64,000 nt of DNA from Rhodospirillales bacterium (GCA_016185145.1 JACPOB010000063.1:1-64000), one strand, 5' to 3'; numbered from the stretch's first letter, positions 11,041 to 19,377 are shown. Program-made: numbers and translations. Notes: generated from the sequence alone by a model not told the origin.

Positions 11041-12660
11041 ATGACACGTAAGACCCGACTCTCGCGCCGTTCCGTCCTGGCCGGCGCCGGCGCGCTCGCG
11101 TTGCCGTCGGGTCTTGCGGTGCCGGCGGCGGCGCAGGAAAAGCTCGTCCGCTACGGCATCTCGATGGCGGACGTCCCGCTGACCAGCGGCCAGCCCGACC
11201 GTGGCGCCGGCGCCTACCAATTCACCGGCTACACGATCTACGACCCGTTGGTCGCCTGGGAGATGGATGTCGCCGACCGGCCGGGCAAGCTGATCCCCGG
11301 CCTCGCGACGGAGTGGACGGTCAACGACGCCGACAAGACGCTGTGGACCTTCAGGCTGAGGCCGGGCGTGAAGTTCCATGACGGGTCGGATCTCAATGCC
11401 GATGCCGTCGTGTGGAACCTCGAGAAGGTGTTCAACAAGGATTCAGCCCAGTTCGACCAGCGCCAGGCCTCGCAGGTGCGGCCGCGCCTGCCGTCGATCG
11501 CGAGCTACAAGAAGCTCGACGACATGACGGTCGAGATCAAGACCAAGGCCGTCGATGCGCTCTTCCCCTATCAAATGCTGTGGTTCCTGGTCGCGAGCCC
11601 GGCGAACTGGGAGAAGCTCGGCAAGGACTGGAACAAGGTGGCGTCGGAGCCGTCGGGCACCGGACCCTTCAGGCTCGCCCGCCTGGTGCCGCGCGAGCGC
11701 GCCGAGCTGGTGAAGAACGAGGCGTACTGGAACATCAAGCGTCCGGCCAAGACGGACAAGCTGGTGCTGATCTGTGCGCCCGAGGATTCCAGCCGCACCG
11801 CGGCGCTGCTTACAAATTCGGTCGATATGATCGAGACGCCGCCACCCGATGCCGTCCCGCGGCTGAAGCAGGCCGGCATGCGCATCGAGCAGAACGTGAC
11901 GCCGCACGTCTGGAACTACCATCCGTCGCTGCTGCCGGGCTCGCCGTGGATCGACATCCGGCTGCGCAAGGCCGCCAATCTCGCGATCGACCGCGACGCC
12001 ATCGTCAAGCTTTTAGGCGGCCTCGCCAAGCCGGCGCTGGGGCAGGTCGATGCCAGCAGTCCATGGTTCGGCAAGCCGAGCTTCGTGCTGAAGTACGCGC
12101 CCGACGAGGCGCGCAAGCTGATGAGCGAGGCGGGCTTCAGCAAGAACCAGCCGCTGAAAACCAAATTCGTGGTGGCCTCGGGCGGCACCGGCCAGATGCT
12201 GTCGCTGCCGATGAACGAGGCGATCCAGGAGATGTTCAAGGAGGTCTACATCGACCTCGAATTCAAGGTGGTCGAGCTCGAGGCGCTCTACACGGCATGG
12301 CGCGCCGGCGCCAAGGCCGACATGAACAAGGATGTGACCGCCAACAACATCGCCTACGTCACGTCCGATCCGGTCTACGCCATCACGCGCTTCTTCGCGT
12401 CGAACCAGGCCGCGCCCGTCGGCGTGAACTGGAGCTACTACTCCAATCCCGATGTCGACAAGCTGATCGACGAGGTGCTGACGACGTTCGATGCCGCCAA
12501 GCAGGACGCGCTGCTGGCCAAGGTGCACGAGAAGGTGGTCGACGACGCAGTGCTGATCTGGGTCGTCCACGACACCAATCCGCATGCCCTGTCGCCCAAG
12601 ATCAAGTCGTACGTCCAGGCACAGCACTGGTTCCAGGACCTGACGACGGTCGGCGTCTAA
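11041..12660 (+). CDS. periplasmic peptide-binding protein, SBP family 5 (second paralogue)
   Basis: 539 residues starting at ATG 11041 with AGGAGCATCC just before it; the frame is also open far upstream through the amidase but that extension is spurious. The N terminus (SRRSVLAGAGALALPSG, then AAAQE) looks like a signal peptide with a twin-Arg-like SRR start. Blocks GYTIYDPLVAWE, GVKFHDGSDLNADAVVWNLEK and AANLAIDRDAIVKLLGG line up with the binding protein at 7692-9296, so the two are paralogues from a duplication. No permease genes follow it, so it may deliver its ligand to the transporter encoded on the opposite strand. Confidence 0.93.
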   Translation: MTRKTRLSRRSVLAGAGALALPSGLAVPAAAQEKLVRYGISMADVPLTSGQPDRGAGAYQFTGYTIYDPLVAWEMDVADRPGKLIPGLATEWTVNDADKTLWTFRLRPGVKFHDGSDLNADAVVWNLEKVFNKDSAQFDQRQASQVRPRLPSIASYKKLDDMTVEIKTKAVDALFPYQMLWFLVASPANWEKLGKDWNKVASEPSGTGPFRLARLVPRERAELVKNEAYWNIKRPAKTDKLVLICAPEDSSRTAALLTNSVDMIETPPPDAVPRLKQAGMRIEQNVTPHVWNYHPSLLPGSPWIDIRLRKAANLAIDRDAIVKLLGGLAKPALGQVDASSPWFGKPSFVLKYAPDEARKLMSEAGFSKNQPLKTKFVVASGGTGQMLSLPMNEAIQEMFKEVYIDLEFKVVELEALYTAWRAGAKADMNKDVTANNIAYVTSDPVYAITRFFASNQAAPVGVNWSYYSNPDVDKLIDEVLTTFDAAKQDALLAKVHEKVVDDAVLIWVVHDTNPHALSPKIKSYVQAQHWFQDLTTVGV

Positions 12661-13682
12661 GCTCGCGCGACGACGAGGGCGTCTTCGAACTCCGGTGTGG
12701 CCAGACTGGCCAAGAAGTTGGCGAGCGCCATCTTGCCGACGATGCGCTGAGCCTCCGGCGAACCCGCGATCAGCCGCCCCTGGGCGATGGCATCGCGGAA
12801 CTGCTCGCGCGTGAAGGTGCTGAGGTCGGCCGCCGGCACCATCCCGGCCGGCGTGTCGGCGGCGTTGAGGCTGGCGGCACAGCCATAGAAGAGGCGCACG
12901 AGCTGCCGCATCAAACCGAGGCGAGCGCGCACAAGGCGACCGGGCTCTCGACCAAGCCAGGACCGCAGCAGCGCTACTTCCAGCTCCGGCGAAGCCGCAA
13001 AGAATGTTGAGAGCGTTGCGACGTCGACCAGCGGATCGTTGCGGTAGGCGGTTTCCCAGTCGACGAGCCACAACCGATTGCCGTCGAAAAGGATGTTCCC
13101 GGGGTTGAGATCGTTGTGGCTGGAGACCAGCGTTTCATTGTCCCAGCGGTAGGCCTCGCGGATACGTTCGAAACCCTTGCGATGACGATCGAGCAGGCCC
13201 GGCGCGAACAGGCCGGAGTCGAGCAGGCGGCCAAGCAGGATTCCAATCATCGACGGATAGTCGAAGACCGGTGGGAAAGCCGGAATTGCCTGCAGCCTGG
13301 AGACAAGGCCACCGAGATCACGAACCACAGCCGCTGTCCCGCCGGCATAATCGGACAGTGGACACTCGGACACGAAATCCGTGATCGCCACGGCTGCCGC
13401 AGGATCGGCGTGGCGCACGGCCGGCGCGATGCCCGCCTCGGCTGCCGCCCGCATGCAGAGGTAGCTGCGGCATGGATCGCGGACCTCGTCCCGCCGCGAC
13501 GATTCCAGGCGCAGCAGGTAAAGCCGGCCACCGACCTCGATCTTGTAGCTCGAGGCCGAAGCACCCGACGTGATCGGTTCCAGTGACGTGACTGGCGAGC
13601 GGCCGAAGGCCGCCGACAGCGCGATCCGCGCCCGCTCGCGACGGTCCTCCGGGATGCGATCGACGAGGTCGCTCAGCTGCAA
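12657..13682 (-). CDS. choline/aminoglycoside-kinase-like phosphotransferase
   Basis: APH/choline-kinase-fold protein of about 341 residues. The Brenner motif SSHNDLNPGNILFDG and the following LWLVDWETAYRNDPLVDVA metal-binding motif are clear; an N-terminal lobe (ITSGASASSYKIEVGGRLYLLRL) binds ATP. The start is uncertain: a TTG at 13682 overlaps the dehalogenase stop, while an in-frame ATG at 13730 would overlap it by 58 bases; the ORF extends further but not credibly. It is convergent with the binding-protein gene, whose stop codon it overlaps. Substrate unknown; choline or a small alcohol is possible, antibiotic resistance should not be assumed. Confidence 0.85.
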   Translation of the reverse strand: MQLSDLVDRIPEDRRERARIALSAAFGRSPVTSLEPITSGASASSYKIEVGGRLYLLRLESSRRDEVRDPCRSYLCMRAAAEAGIAPAVRHADPAAAVAITDFVSECPLSDYAGGTAAVVRDLGGLVSRLQAIPAFPPVFDYPSMIGILLGRLLDSGLFAPGLLDRHRKGFERIREAYRWDNETLVSSHNDLNPGNILFDGNRLWLVDWETAYRNDPLVDVATLSTFFAASPELEVALLRSWLGREPGRLVRARLGLMRQLVRLFYGCAASLNAADTPAGMVPAADLSTFTREQFRDAIAQGRLIAGSPEAQRIVGKMALANFLASLATPEFEDALVVARA

Positions 13683-14395
13683 CCCAGCTTCTTCGCCAGC
13701 TCGATCATCGAATCGCCGACGGCGTTCCATTCGCCATCGGCCTTGAGATCGGTCTTCTGATTGGGTCCATGTTCCTTTGGACGCAGCACGAACCCGGTCG
13801 ACAGGCCGCACTTCTGCGCCGCCTTCAGGTCGCCGTTGTGTGCCGCGCACAGCATCACCTGGTGGGGCTGCAGGTACATGGTCTTGACCACGCCGAGGTA
13901 GGACTCGGGATCGGGCTTGTAGTGCCTGAACGTCTCGCCCGAGAAGCAATGGTCCCAGGGGATGCCACCGTTCTTGGCCATGTTGATCAGGAGCGCGACG
14001 TTGCCGTTGCTGAGCGTGGCCACGACGTACTTCTTCTTCATCATGCCGATGCCCTCGACCGAATCGGGCCACGGCCGGAGCTTGTGCCACAGCCGGGTGA
14101 ACTCCCACGAGCCCTCTTCTCCCGGATGCTTCAGCCCGCGCTTGGCTAAAAGCATCTCGAAGGCTTCCTTGTGCAGCTCGTCGATGTTGGTCCACGGCAG
14201 CTCGCCCTTGCGCACGCGGTGCATCTGCGGCTGGTAGAGCCCGCGCCAGTCGTCGGCGAAGCTCGTCCAGTCGGTGTCCATGCCGTATTTCTTGCCGAGC
14301 TTGGGCAGGTCCTCGATCAGGCTGCCGCGCCAGTCGACCACGGTGCCGAACACGTCGAAGATGCAGACTTTCAGATCCGCGGGAACTTGGGCCAT
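13673..14395 (-). CDS. haloacid dehalogenase, type II (HAD superfamily)
   Basis: 240-residue cytosolic hydrolase. Start ATG 14395 is supported by GACGGAGGAAACAGCC upstream. HAD motif I is CIFDVFGTVVDWRGS with nucleophile Asp14; motif II is TLSNGN; motif III is KPDPESYLGV; motif IV region is MLCAAHNGDLKAAQKCG. The SNGN and AAHNxDL forms are those of L-2-haloacid dehalogenases, which hydrolyse short-chain 2-haloacids to 2-hydroxyacids. Members annotated this way may act on other substrates. The downstream phosphotransferase overlaps its stop, and tag is divergent 61 bases away. Confidence 0.9.
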   Translation of the reverse strand: MAQVPADLKVCIFDVFGTVVDWRGSLIEDLPKLGKKYGMDTDWTSFADDWRGLYQPQMHRVRKGELPWTNIDELHKEAFEMLLAKRGLKHPGEEGSWEFTRLWHKLRPWPDSVEGIGMMKKKYVVATLSNGNVALLINMAKNGGIPWDHCFSGETFRHYKPDPESYLGVVKTMYLQPHQVMLCAAHNGDLKAAQKCGLSTGFVLRPKEHGPNQKTDLKADGEWNAVGDSMIELAKKLGCS

Positions 14396-14456
14396 GGCTG
14401 TTTCCTCCGTCGGCGACAGTGTGGCGTCTGGCGATGCGCTTGGGTAGGGTCCGCGC

Positions 14457-15050
14457 ATGGCCACCAGACCCAGCACGGTGAAAGGCACCGACGGCAAGCC
14501 GCGATGCGGCTGGGCGTCCGCCGATCCCCTCTACGAAAAATACCACGACAGCGAATGGGGGCGCCCGCTCAAGGACGATCATGCGCTGTTCGAGCTCCTG
14601 ACATTGGAGGGCTGCCAGGCCGGCCTGTCGTGGATCACCGTGCTGCGCAAGCGCGAGCACTATCGCAAGGTCTATGACGGCTTCGATCCGAAGAAGATCG
14701 CGAAGTACACGCCGGCCAAGCGCGCCAAGCTTCTGGCCGATCCCGGCATCATCCGTCACAAGGGCAAGATCGAAGCGAGCGTCAGCAACGCCCAGGCCTA
14801 TCTCGCCCTGGTCGAGCGCGAGGGCTCGTTCTCGAAGTTCCTGTGGAGCTTCGTCGGCGGCAAGCCGATCACGCGCCGGCCGAAGAGCCTGAAAGACGTG
14901 CCCAGCAAGTCGCCCGAAAGCGACGCCCTTTCCAAGGCGCTGCAGAAGGCCGGCTTCAAGTTCGTCGGCTCCACCATCTGCTACGCCTTCATGCAGGCCT
15001 CGGGCATGGTCGACGACCATGTCGTGGGCTGCCATCGCCATCGGGATTGA
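14457..15050 (+). CDS. tag: DNA-3-methyladenine glycosylase I
   Basis: 197-residue base-excision repair enzyme that removes 3-methyladenine from alkylated DNA. It has the Tag hallmarks: CGWASADPLYEKYHDSEWG at the N terminus, LTLEGCQAGLSWITVLRKR, and C-terminal GFKFVGSTICYAFMQASGMV with the zinc-coordinating Cys/His residues (CGW and the C-terminal HxxGCHRH). Length matches the family. Its stop lies in the first copy of a 16-bp tandem repeat that leads into the M81 peptidase gene. Confidence 0.97.
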   Translation: MATRPSTVKGTDGKPRCGWASADPLYEKYHDSEWGRPLKDDHALFELLTLEGCQAGLSWITVLRKREHYRKVYDGFDPKKIAKYTPAKRAKLLADPGIIRHKGKIEASVSNAQAYLALVEREGSFSKFLWSFVGGKPITRRPKSLKDVPSKSPESDALSKALQKAGFKFVGSTICYAFMQASGMVDDHVVGCHRHRD

Positions 15051-15084
15051 GTGCCATCAGGATTGAATGCCATCAGGATTGAAT
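15037..15084 (+). repeat. three tandem copies of a 16-bp stop/RBS/start unit
   Basis: Copies 15037-15052, 15053-15068 and 15069-15084 share GCCATCAGGATTGAAT (first copy GCCATCGGGATTGAGT). Each has AGGATTGA or similar; the first contains the tag stop TGA, and copies 2 and 3 each run into an ATG. Only the ATG after copy 3 (15083) is in frame with the M81 peptidase, while that at 15067 opens a wrong frame. The number of copies therefore sets the distance between the two genes without changing the local translation signal. Confidence 0.85.
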
Positions 15085-16549
15085 GATCGTGACCAAGCGT
15101 ATTTTCATTGCCGCCCTCGGCACCGAGACCAACCAGTTCGTTCCCTTTCCGACCGGCCAGCGCGGCTACGAGGAGCATGGCGTGTGGCGTGGCGATGCGA
15201 CCCGGCACGAGCCCACCAACTTCACCGCGCCGCTGCATGTCTGGCGCAAGGAGGCGGAGAAGCGCGGCTGGACGGTGATCGAGGGCCTGGCGACCTTCGC
15301 CGCGCCCTCCGGCACCACGGTGCGTTCCGTCTACGAAGGCTTCCGCGAAGAGATTTTGGCCGGCATCAAGGCAGCGTTGCCGCTCGACGGCGTGCTGATC
15401 AACGTGCACGGCGCCATGGTGGCCGACGGCTACGACGATTGCGAAGGCGATCTTCTCTCCAAGGTGCGTGCCATCGTCGGCCCCAAGGTGGCGATCGGCG
15501 CGGAGTTCGACCTGCATTGCCATCTCAGCGCGCTGATGCTGGACAGCGCCGACGTGCTGATCGGCTACAAGGAGTACCCGCATACCGACACGATGGAGCG
15601 CGCGGCCGAGCTGTTCGCCATCATCGCCGATACGATCGAAGGCAAGGTGAAGCCGGTGATGGCGCGCCACGACTGCCGCATGATCGCGCAATACCGGACG
15701 TCGGTGCCGCCGATCAGCGAGTTCGTCACCCGCATGAAGTCGCTGGAGGGCAAGGACGGCATTCTCTCCGTGTCGCTGAGCCACGGCTTTTCGTTCGCCG
15801 ACGTCGAGGATGTCGGCACCCGCACGCTGGTGGTGGCCGACGGCGACAAGGCCAAGGCGGAGAAGCTTGCCAGGCAGCTCGGGCAGGAGCTGTGGGACAA
15901 CCGCGAACGCTACGCGACCAGGTACCTGTCGATCACCGAGGCGATGGAACGCGCGGCCTCGCACAACCAGGGGCCCTTGGTGCTGGCCGACCGTGCCGAC
16001 AATCCGGGCTCGGGCGCGCCGGGCGATTCGACCTTCGTGCTGCGCGCACTGGTCGACAAGCAGATCGGCCCGGCGCTGTTCGGCGTGATGTGGGACCCGA
16101 TGGCCTTCCGCATCGCCGAGGAGGCGGGCGAGGGCGCGAAGATCCGCATGCGGCTCGGCGGCAAGTCGGGCGCGGTGAGCGGTGATCCGGTCGATCTCGA
16201 CGTCACGGTGAAGAAGATCGCCCGCGGCGTGCGCCAGCCCTATGGGCCGGTGATGGTGCCATTGGGCGACATGGCGCTGCTGTCGTCGGAACATGTCGAC
16301 GTGGCGATCTGCACGCTGCGCACCCAGACCTTCCATGCCGACGCCTTCAAGGCGGTCGGCGCCGATCCGGCTGATTATCGCGTGGTGGTCGTGAAGTCGG
16401 CGCAGCACTTCTATAACGGCTTCGTCGGGCTCGCGAAGGAGATCCTCTACGTCGCCTCGCCGGGCGCCGCCGATCCCGACGTCACGCGCTGGCCCTACAC
16501 CAAGCGCAAGACGCCGTTCTGGCCGAAAGTGGCCGATCCCTGGAAGTAA
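15083..16549 (+). CDS. M81 family metallopeptidase (MlrC-like)
   Basis: 488-residue metalloprotein related to microcystinase C. N-terminal RIFIAALGTETNQFVPFPTG and zinc-binding blocks EFDLHCHLS and YKEYPHTDTMERAAEL are those of the DUF1485/M81 domain; the C-terminal MlrC domain (LADRADNPGSGAPGDSTF, then QHFYNGF) is complete. MlrC hydrolyses the linear product of microcystin degradation, but most relatives are uncharacterised and often sit near peptide importers, as here. The start is fixed by the last copy of the 16-bp repeat (AGGATTGAATG). Confidence 0.93.
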   Translation: MIVTKRIFIAALGTETNQFVPFPTGQRGYEEHGVWRGDATRHEPTNFTAPLHVWRKEAEKRGWTVIEGLATFAAPSGTTVRSVYEGFREEILAGIKAALPLDGVLINVHGAMVADGYDDCEGDLLSKVRAIVGPKVAIGAEFDLHCHLSALMLDSADVLIGYKEYPHTDTMERAAELFAIIADTIEGKVKPVMARHDCRMIAQYRTSVPPISEFVTRMKSLEGKDGILSVSLSHGFSFADVEDVGTRTLVVADGDKAKAEKLARQLGQELWDNRERYATRYLSITEAMERAASHNQGPLVLADRADNPGSGAPGDSTFVLRALVDKQIGPALFGVMWDPMAFRIAEEAGEGAKIRMRLGGKSGAVSGDPVDLDVTVKKIARGVRQPYGPVMVPLGDMALLSSEHVDVAICTLRTQTFHADAFKAVGADPADYRVVVVKSAQHFYNGFVGLAKEILYVASPGAADPDVTRWPYTKRKTPFWPKVADPWK

Positions 16550-16565
16550 ACGGGAGCGTTCATGG

Positions 16566-16633
16566 CCTTCCGGACCGCGCGCATCCTGCGCGCTCATGAT
16601 TCATGAGCGAGCTGGAAGCTCGCGGTCCAGAAG
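16566..16633. repeat. REP-like palindromic element, copy A
   Basis: Two inverted units of the pattern GAGCG-x-GCTGGAAGC-x-CGCGGTCCGGAAG arranged head to head around CTCATGATTCATGAG. Each unit forms its own short hairpin and the pair forms a larger imperfect cruciform. Related copies lie at 30714-30827, 33091-33113 and 41446-41503. Probable function: transcription end or mRNA 3' stabilisation after the M81 gene, by analogy with REP elements. Confidence 0.75.
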
Positions 16634-16635
16634 AA

Positions 16636-16908
16636 TCAGAGCAGCGGCGTCAGGGCCTCGCGCGTGACCTTGCCCTCGACCACCGGCACGACCTCGAATT
16701 CGACGACCTCCTGCCAGTCGGCGATCCAGCGCTGGAACAGGGTGATGTCGTCGGTCTCCATGAGCTGGAAGCAGCGCCCGAGATCGGCGCTGACGTAGCT
16801 CGACACGAAGTTCAGCCCATCGGGCAGGCCGCGGCCGGCGTCGCGCAGCTTGCGGTAGACCGCCTTTCCATTCTGATTCCTGAACTTTTCGATAACCATG
16901 AACAGCAT
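16636..16908 (-). CDS. DUF3303 domain protein
   Basis: 90-residue small cytosolic protein. MLFMVIEKFRNQNGKAVYRK, then FVSSYVSADLGRCFQLME and WIADWQEVVEFEVVPV are the conserved blocks of DUF3303, a ferredoxin-like-fold family of unknown role. Complete, no signal peptide. It is divergent from dapB with a 54-base gap. Confidence 0.88.
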   Translation of the reverse strand: MLFMVIEKFRNQNGKAVYRKLRDAGRGLPDGLNFVSSYVSADLGRCFQLMETDDITLFQRWIADWQEVVEFEVVPVVEGKVTREALTPLL

Positions 16909-16962
16909 ATTCGGCTCCCGATGAGTCCGCTAATCTAGCTCCATCGAGTTCAGGGGAACGAC

Positions 16963-17760
16963 ATGAAGATCGCCGTTGTCGGCGCCGCCGGGCGCATGGG
17001 CCAGATGCTGGTCCGCCGCATCGCAGCCACCGAAGGCATGAGCCTGGCCGGAGCCAGCGAATCGCCCAACAGCAACGCCGTCGGTCGCGACGCCGGCGAG
17101 GTCGCGGGCCTGGAGGCCTGCGGCGTGAAGATCACGGGTGACAGTGCTGCAGCCATTGCCGCCGCCAACACCGTGATCGATTTCACCGTGCCGGCCGCCA
17201 CTGTGGCCCACGCCAAGATCGCGGCCGAGAAGGGCGTCGCCATGGTGATCGGCACGACCGGTCTGGATCCTGCCCAGACGGCGCTGATCCACGAAGCGGC
17301 GAAGAAGGTGCCGATCATGTGGGCCGCCAACATGGCGCTGGGCGTCAACATCCTGCTGGCGCTGGTCGAGAAGACCGCCTCGATGCTCGATCCCAGCTAC
17401 GACATAGAAGTGCTGGAGATGCACCATCGCCACAAGATCGATGCGCCGTCAGGAACGGCACTGGCGCTGGGCCGCGCCGCCGCCGCCGGCCGCCAGGTCA
17501 AGCTCGAGGACGTCTGGCGCAAGAGCCGCGACGGCCATACCGGCGCGCGCCCGTCCGGCGAGATCGGTTTCGCCACCCTGCGCGGCGGCGAGGAGGTCGG
17601 TGTGCACACGGTGATGTTCGCCGCCGCCGGCGAACGGCTGGAGCTCAGCCATCGCTCGTTCAGCCGCGAGACCTATGCCGCGGGCGCCGTCCGCGCGGCG
17701 CAATGGCTCGCCGGCAAGAAGCCCGGGCTTTATGGAATGAAGGATGTGCTAGGCCTCTAG
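16963..17760 (+). CDS. dapB: 4-hydroxy-tetrahydrodipicolinate reductase
   Basis: 265-residue NAD(P)H-dependent reductase of the lysine/diaminopimelate pathway. N-terminal Rossmann motif VVGAAGRMGQMLVRR; the catalytic signature MHHRHKIDAPSGTALALG contains the conserved His and Lys residues. Length and C terminus (GLYGMKDVLGL) match the family. It supplies the substrate for DapD, encoded about 13 kb away. A hairpin (17780-17797) follows the stop at 19 bases. Confidence 0.98.
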   Translation: MKIAVVGAAGRMGQMLVRRIAATEGMSLAGASESPNSNAVGRDAGEVAGLEACGVKITGDSAAAIAAANTVIDFTVPAATVAHAKIAAEKGVAMVIGTTGLDPAQTALIHEAAKKVPIMWAANMALGVNILLALVEKTASMLDPSYDIEVLEMHHRHKIDAPSGTALALGRAAAAGRQVKLEDVWRKSRDGHTGARPSGEIGFATLRGGEEVGVHTVMFAAAGERLELSHRSFSRETYAAGAVRAAQWLAGKKPGLYGMKDVLGL

Positions 17761-17774
17761 GAACGCGACGTTGC

Positions 17775-18032
17775 CGGCGGGCAGTGCATACACTGCCGTC
17801 AGCAGCGTGAGGGGGTTAGCGCCCTTTCCGCCCTTTCCGGTAGTCCCTCCGTAGTAGAGTTCACGGGAGTGCACCCCCATCGGTTGGGCCTGCTTCCGAG
17901 TTCGGAGAGCCGAACCGCAAGCCCCGCCCGTCCAAATGCGAGCAGCCGGACGGGCTGCATACGGTGTCAGCCGCAGCCTTTTGGTCTCTGATCAACGATG
18001 CATAGAGCGGACGCCGCCCTGGGGCGGCGGCA
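17775..18032 (-). other. possible structured non-coding RNA, type unknown
   Basis: The 428-base space between convergent dapB and DUF2244 holds no convincing coding frame. On the minus strand a near-consensus promoter (18039-18067) would start RNA at about 18032. Downstream are several perfect hairpins: CGCCGCC/GGCGGCG at about 18012-18029, CCCGTCC/GGACGGG around 17926-17953, GTTCGG/CCGAAC around 17900-17915, and the 17780-17797 stem. I could not match it to 6S, tmRNA, SRP or RNase P RNA from memory. A 90-codon minus ORF (17861-18133) begins upstream of the promoter and looks spurious. Confidence 0.3.
17780..17797. terminator. hairpin downstream of dapB
   Basis: Perfect 7-bp stem GGCAGTG/CACTGCC with a CATA loop, 19 bases after the dapB stop. 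There is no T run on either strand, so a weak or factor-dependent terminator is the most that can be said. It would also lie near the 3' end of any minus-strand RNA from the promoter at 18039-18067. Confidence 0.35.
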
Positions 18033-18038
18033 TGATCT

Positions 18039-18067
18039 AAAATAACTGAAGTACACTCACCTGTCAA
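18039..18067 (-). promoter_or_regulatory. sigma70-like promoter, minus strand
   Basis: Read on the minus strand: -35 TTGACA (18067-18062), 17-base spacer, -10 TATTTT (18044-18039). The gene upstream (DUF2244) is transcribed away from here and ends 122 bases earlier, so the promoter is not serving a recognised gene; it points into the gene-free stretch toward dapB. Confidence 0.55.
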
Positions 18068-18188
18068 CAACTGCGGTGCAGCAGGACAATTTGCACTGAG
18101 TTTTTTCGCACCGTAGAGCACCCGGAAAGGCAAAGGCGGTCGCTCCCAGGAGCGTCAGATCGACCGTCAAAGCCTCTGCGACGAAGCG

Positions 18189-18695
18189 CTAGTCCCATTT
18201 GTGCTCGTAGCGCGGTGCGCGCATCTCGGCCAAGGCAGCCTTCAGCTGCTCGGCGACGCGCTCGCGCTCGACCGGCGCCAGGAAGCGGCCGATCACCGAC
18301 CGATTGCCGCGCGAGCTCACCACCAACCGCTCGGCCTCGCCGAAAAGCTCGACGCGCAGCCAGTATGCATCGAGCCGGTGCTGCTCGCGTTCGCCGTCGG
18401 GCGCCACGCGGTCGATGATCAGCTCGCGGTCGGTCAACACCAGGGTCTCGCTGCGCCGGGCATCGAGATAGCTGCGCTTGAACAGGAACCACAGCAGCCA
18501 GATGTCGAGGCCCATGAAGCCCATGACCGGCCACGCGCCCAGGATCAGCAAGGGCAGGCCGATCGCCAGATTGGCGGCAATGGCGACACGGATCAGCCAT
18601 CGGAAGCCATATGGCGACAGGCTGCGGTGCGGCACCAGCGAGGTCGCAAAATGGACTGCCGGGGCCTCGACTGCGGGGACTGGCGTTTCAGTCAT
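18189..18695 (-). CDS. DUF2244 integral membrane protein
   Basis: 168-residue protein with two adjacent membrane helices (about residues 35-75: IRVAIAANLAIGLPLLILGA and WPVMGFMGLDIWLLWFLF) followed by a cytosolic domain with FKRSYLDARRSETLVLTDRELII and PDGEREQHRLDAYWLRVEL. These are the DUF2244 features; function unknown. Its start codon overlaps the extreme 5' end of the divergent nth reading frame. Confidence 0.9.
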   Translation of the reverse strand: MTETPVPAVEAPAVHFATSLVPHRSLSPYGFRWLIRVAIAANLAIGLPLLILGAWPVMGFMGLDIWLLWFLFKRSYLDARRSETLVLTDRELIIDRVAPDGEREQHRLDAYWLRVELFGEAERLVVSSRGNRSVIGRFLAPVERERVAEQLKAALAEMRAPRYEHKWD

Positions 18696-18708
18696 GCTAC
18701 AAGCCTAT

Positions 18709-19377
18709 ATGGCCCTGATGAAGCAAGCCGTCATCCCGGAATTCTTCGCCCGCCTCAAGAAGGCGATACCGGAACCCGAGACCGAGCTGGAATACGACAA
18801 CGTCTATCAACTGCTGGTCGCCGTCGTGCTGTCCGCCCAGGCGACCGATGCCGGCGTCAACCGCGCCACGACGCCGTTGTTCGAGATCGTCAAGACGCCG
18901 GACCAGATGGTGGCCTTGGGCGAGAAGAAGCTGATCGGCTACATCAAGACCATCGGCCTGTTCCGCATGAAGGCCAAGAACGTGATCGCGCTCTCGAAGT
19001 TGCTGATCGAGCGCCACGGCGGCGAGGTGCCGCACACCCACGAGGAGCTGCAGGCCCTGCCCGGCGTCGGCCGCAAAACCGCCAACGTGGTGATGAACGT
19101 GGCCTTCGGCGAGGCGACCATCGCCGTCGACACCCACATCTTCCGCGTCGGCAACCGGACCGGCCTCGCTCCAGGCAAGACCCCGCTCGAGGTCGAGCTG
19201 AAGCTATTGAAGCGCGTGCCCGAGGAATACCGGCTGCACGCGCATCACTGGCTGATCCTGCACGGCCGCTACACCTGCAAGGCGCGCACGCCGGAATGCC
19301 CGACGTGCGTGGTGAACGATCTGTGCACGTTCAAGGGGAAGACGACTTTGGCCGGGGGCTCAGGGCACCGCGCCTAA
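18709..19377 (+). CDS. nth: endonuclease III
   Basis: 222-residue DNA glycosylase/AP lyase for oxidised pyrimidines. Shows LLVAVVLSAQATDAGVNRAT, the helix-hairpin-helix LPGVGRKTANVV with the catalytic Lys, the catalytic Asp in AVDTHIFRV, and the [4Fe-4S] motif C-x6-C-x2-C-x5-C near the end (CKARTPECPTCVVNDLC). Start MALMKQAVIPEFF is typical; ATG at 18694 or 18718 are alternatives, and the longer frame back to 18478 overlaps DUF2244 and is rejected. Confidence 0.96.
   Translation: MALMKQAVIPEFFARLKKAIPEPETELEYDNVYQLLVAVVLSAQATDAGVNRATTPLFEIVKTPDQMVALGEKKLIGYIKTIGLFRMKAKNVIALSKLLIERHGGEVPHTHEELQALPGVGRKTANVVMNVAFGEATIAVDTHIFRVGNRTGLAPGKTPLEVELKLLKRVPEEYRLHAHHWLILHGRYTCKARTPECPTCVVNDLCTFKGKTTLAGGSGHRA

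Noticed and set aside
10144..12660. 838-codon frame suggesting an amidase-SBP fusion
   Set aside because: The part before 11041 is an alternative frame of the amidase; the binding protein has its own RBS and signal peptide at 11041.
12657..15041. 794-codon minus frame extending the phosphotransferase
   Set aside because: Beyond about 13730 it overlaps the dehalogenase and tag genes in other frames and has no domain.
17761..18188. 6S, tmRNA, SRP or RNase P RNA in the dapB-DUF2244 gap
   Set aside because: None of the conserved sequence blocks I know for these RNAs (for example the tag frame or T-loop of tmRNA, or the SRP GGAAGGAAGCAGCC block) is present on either strand.
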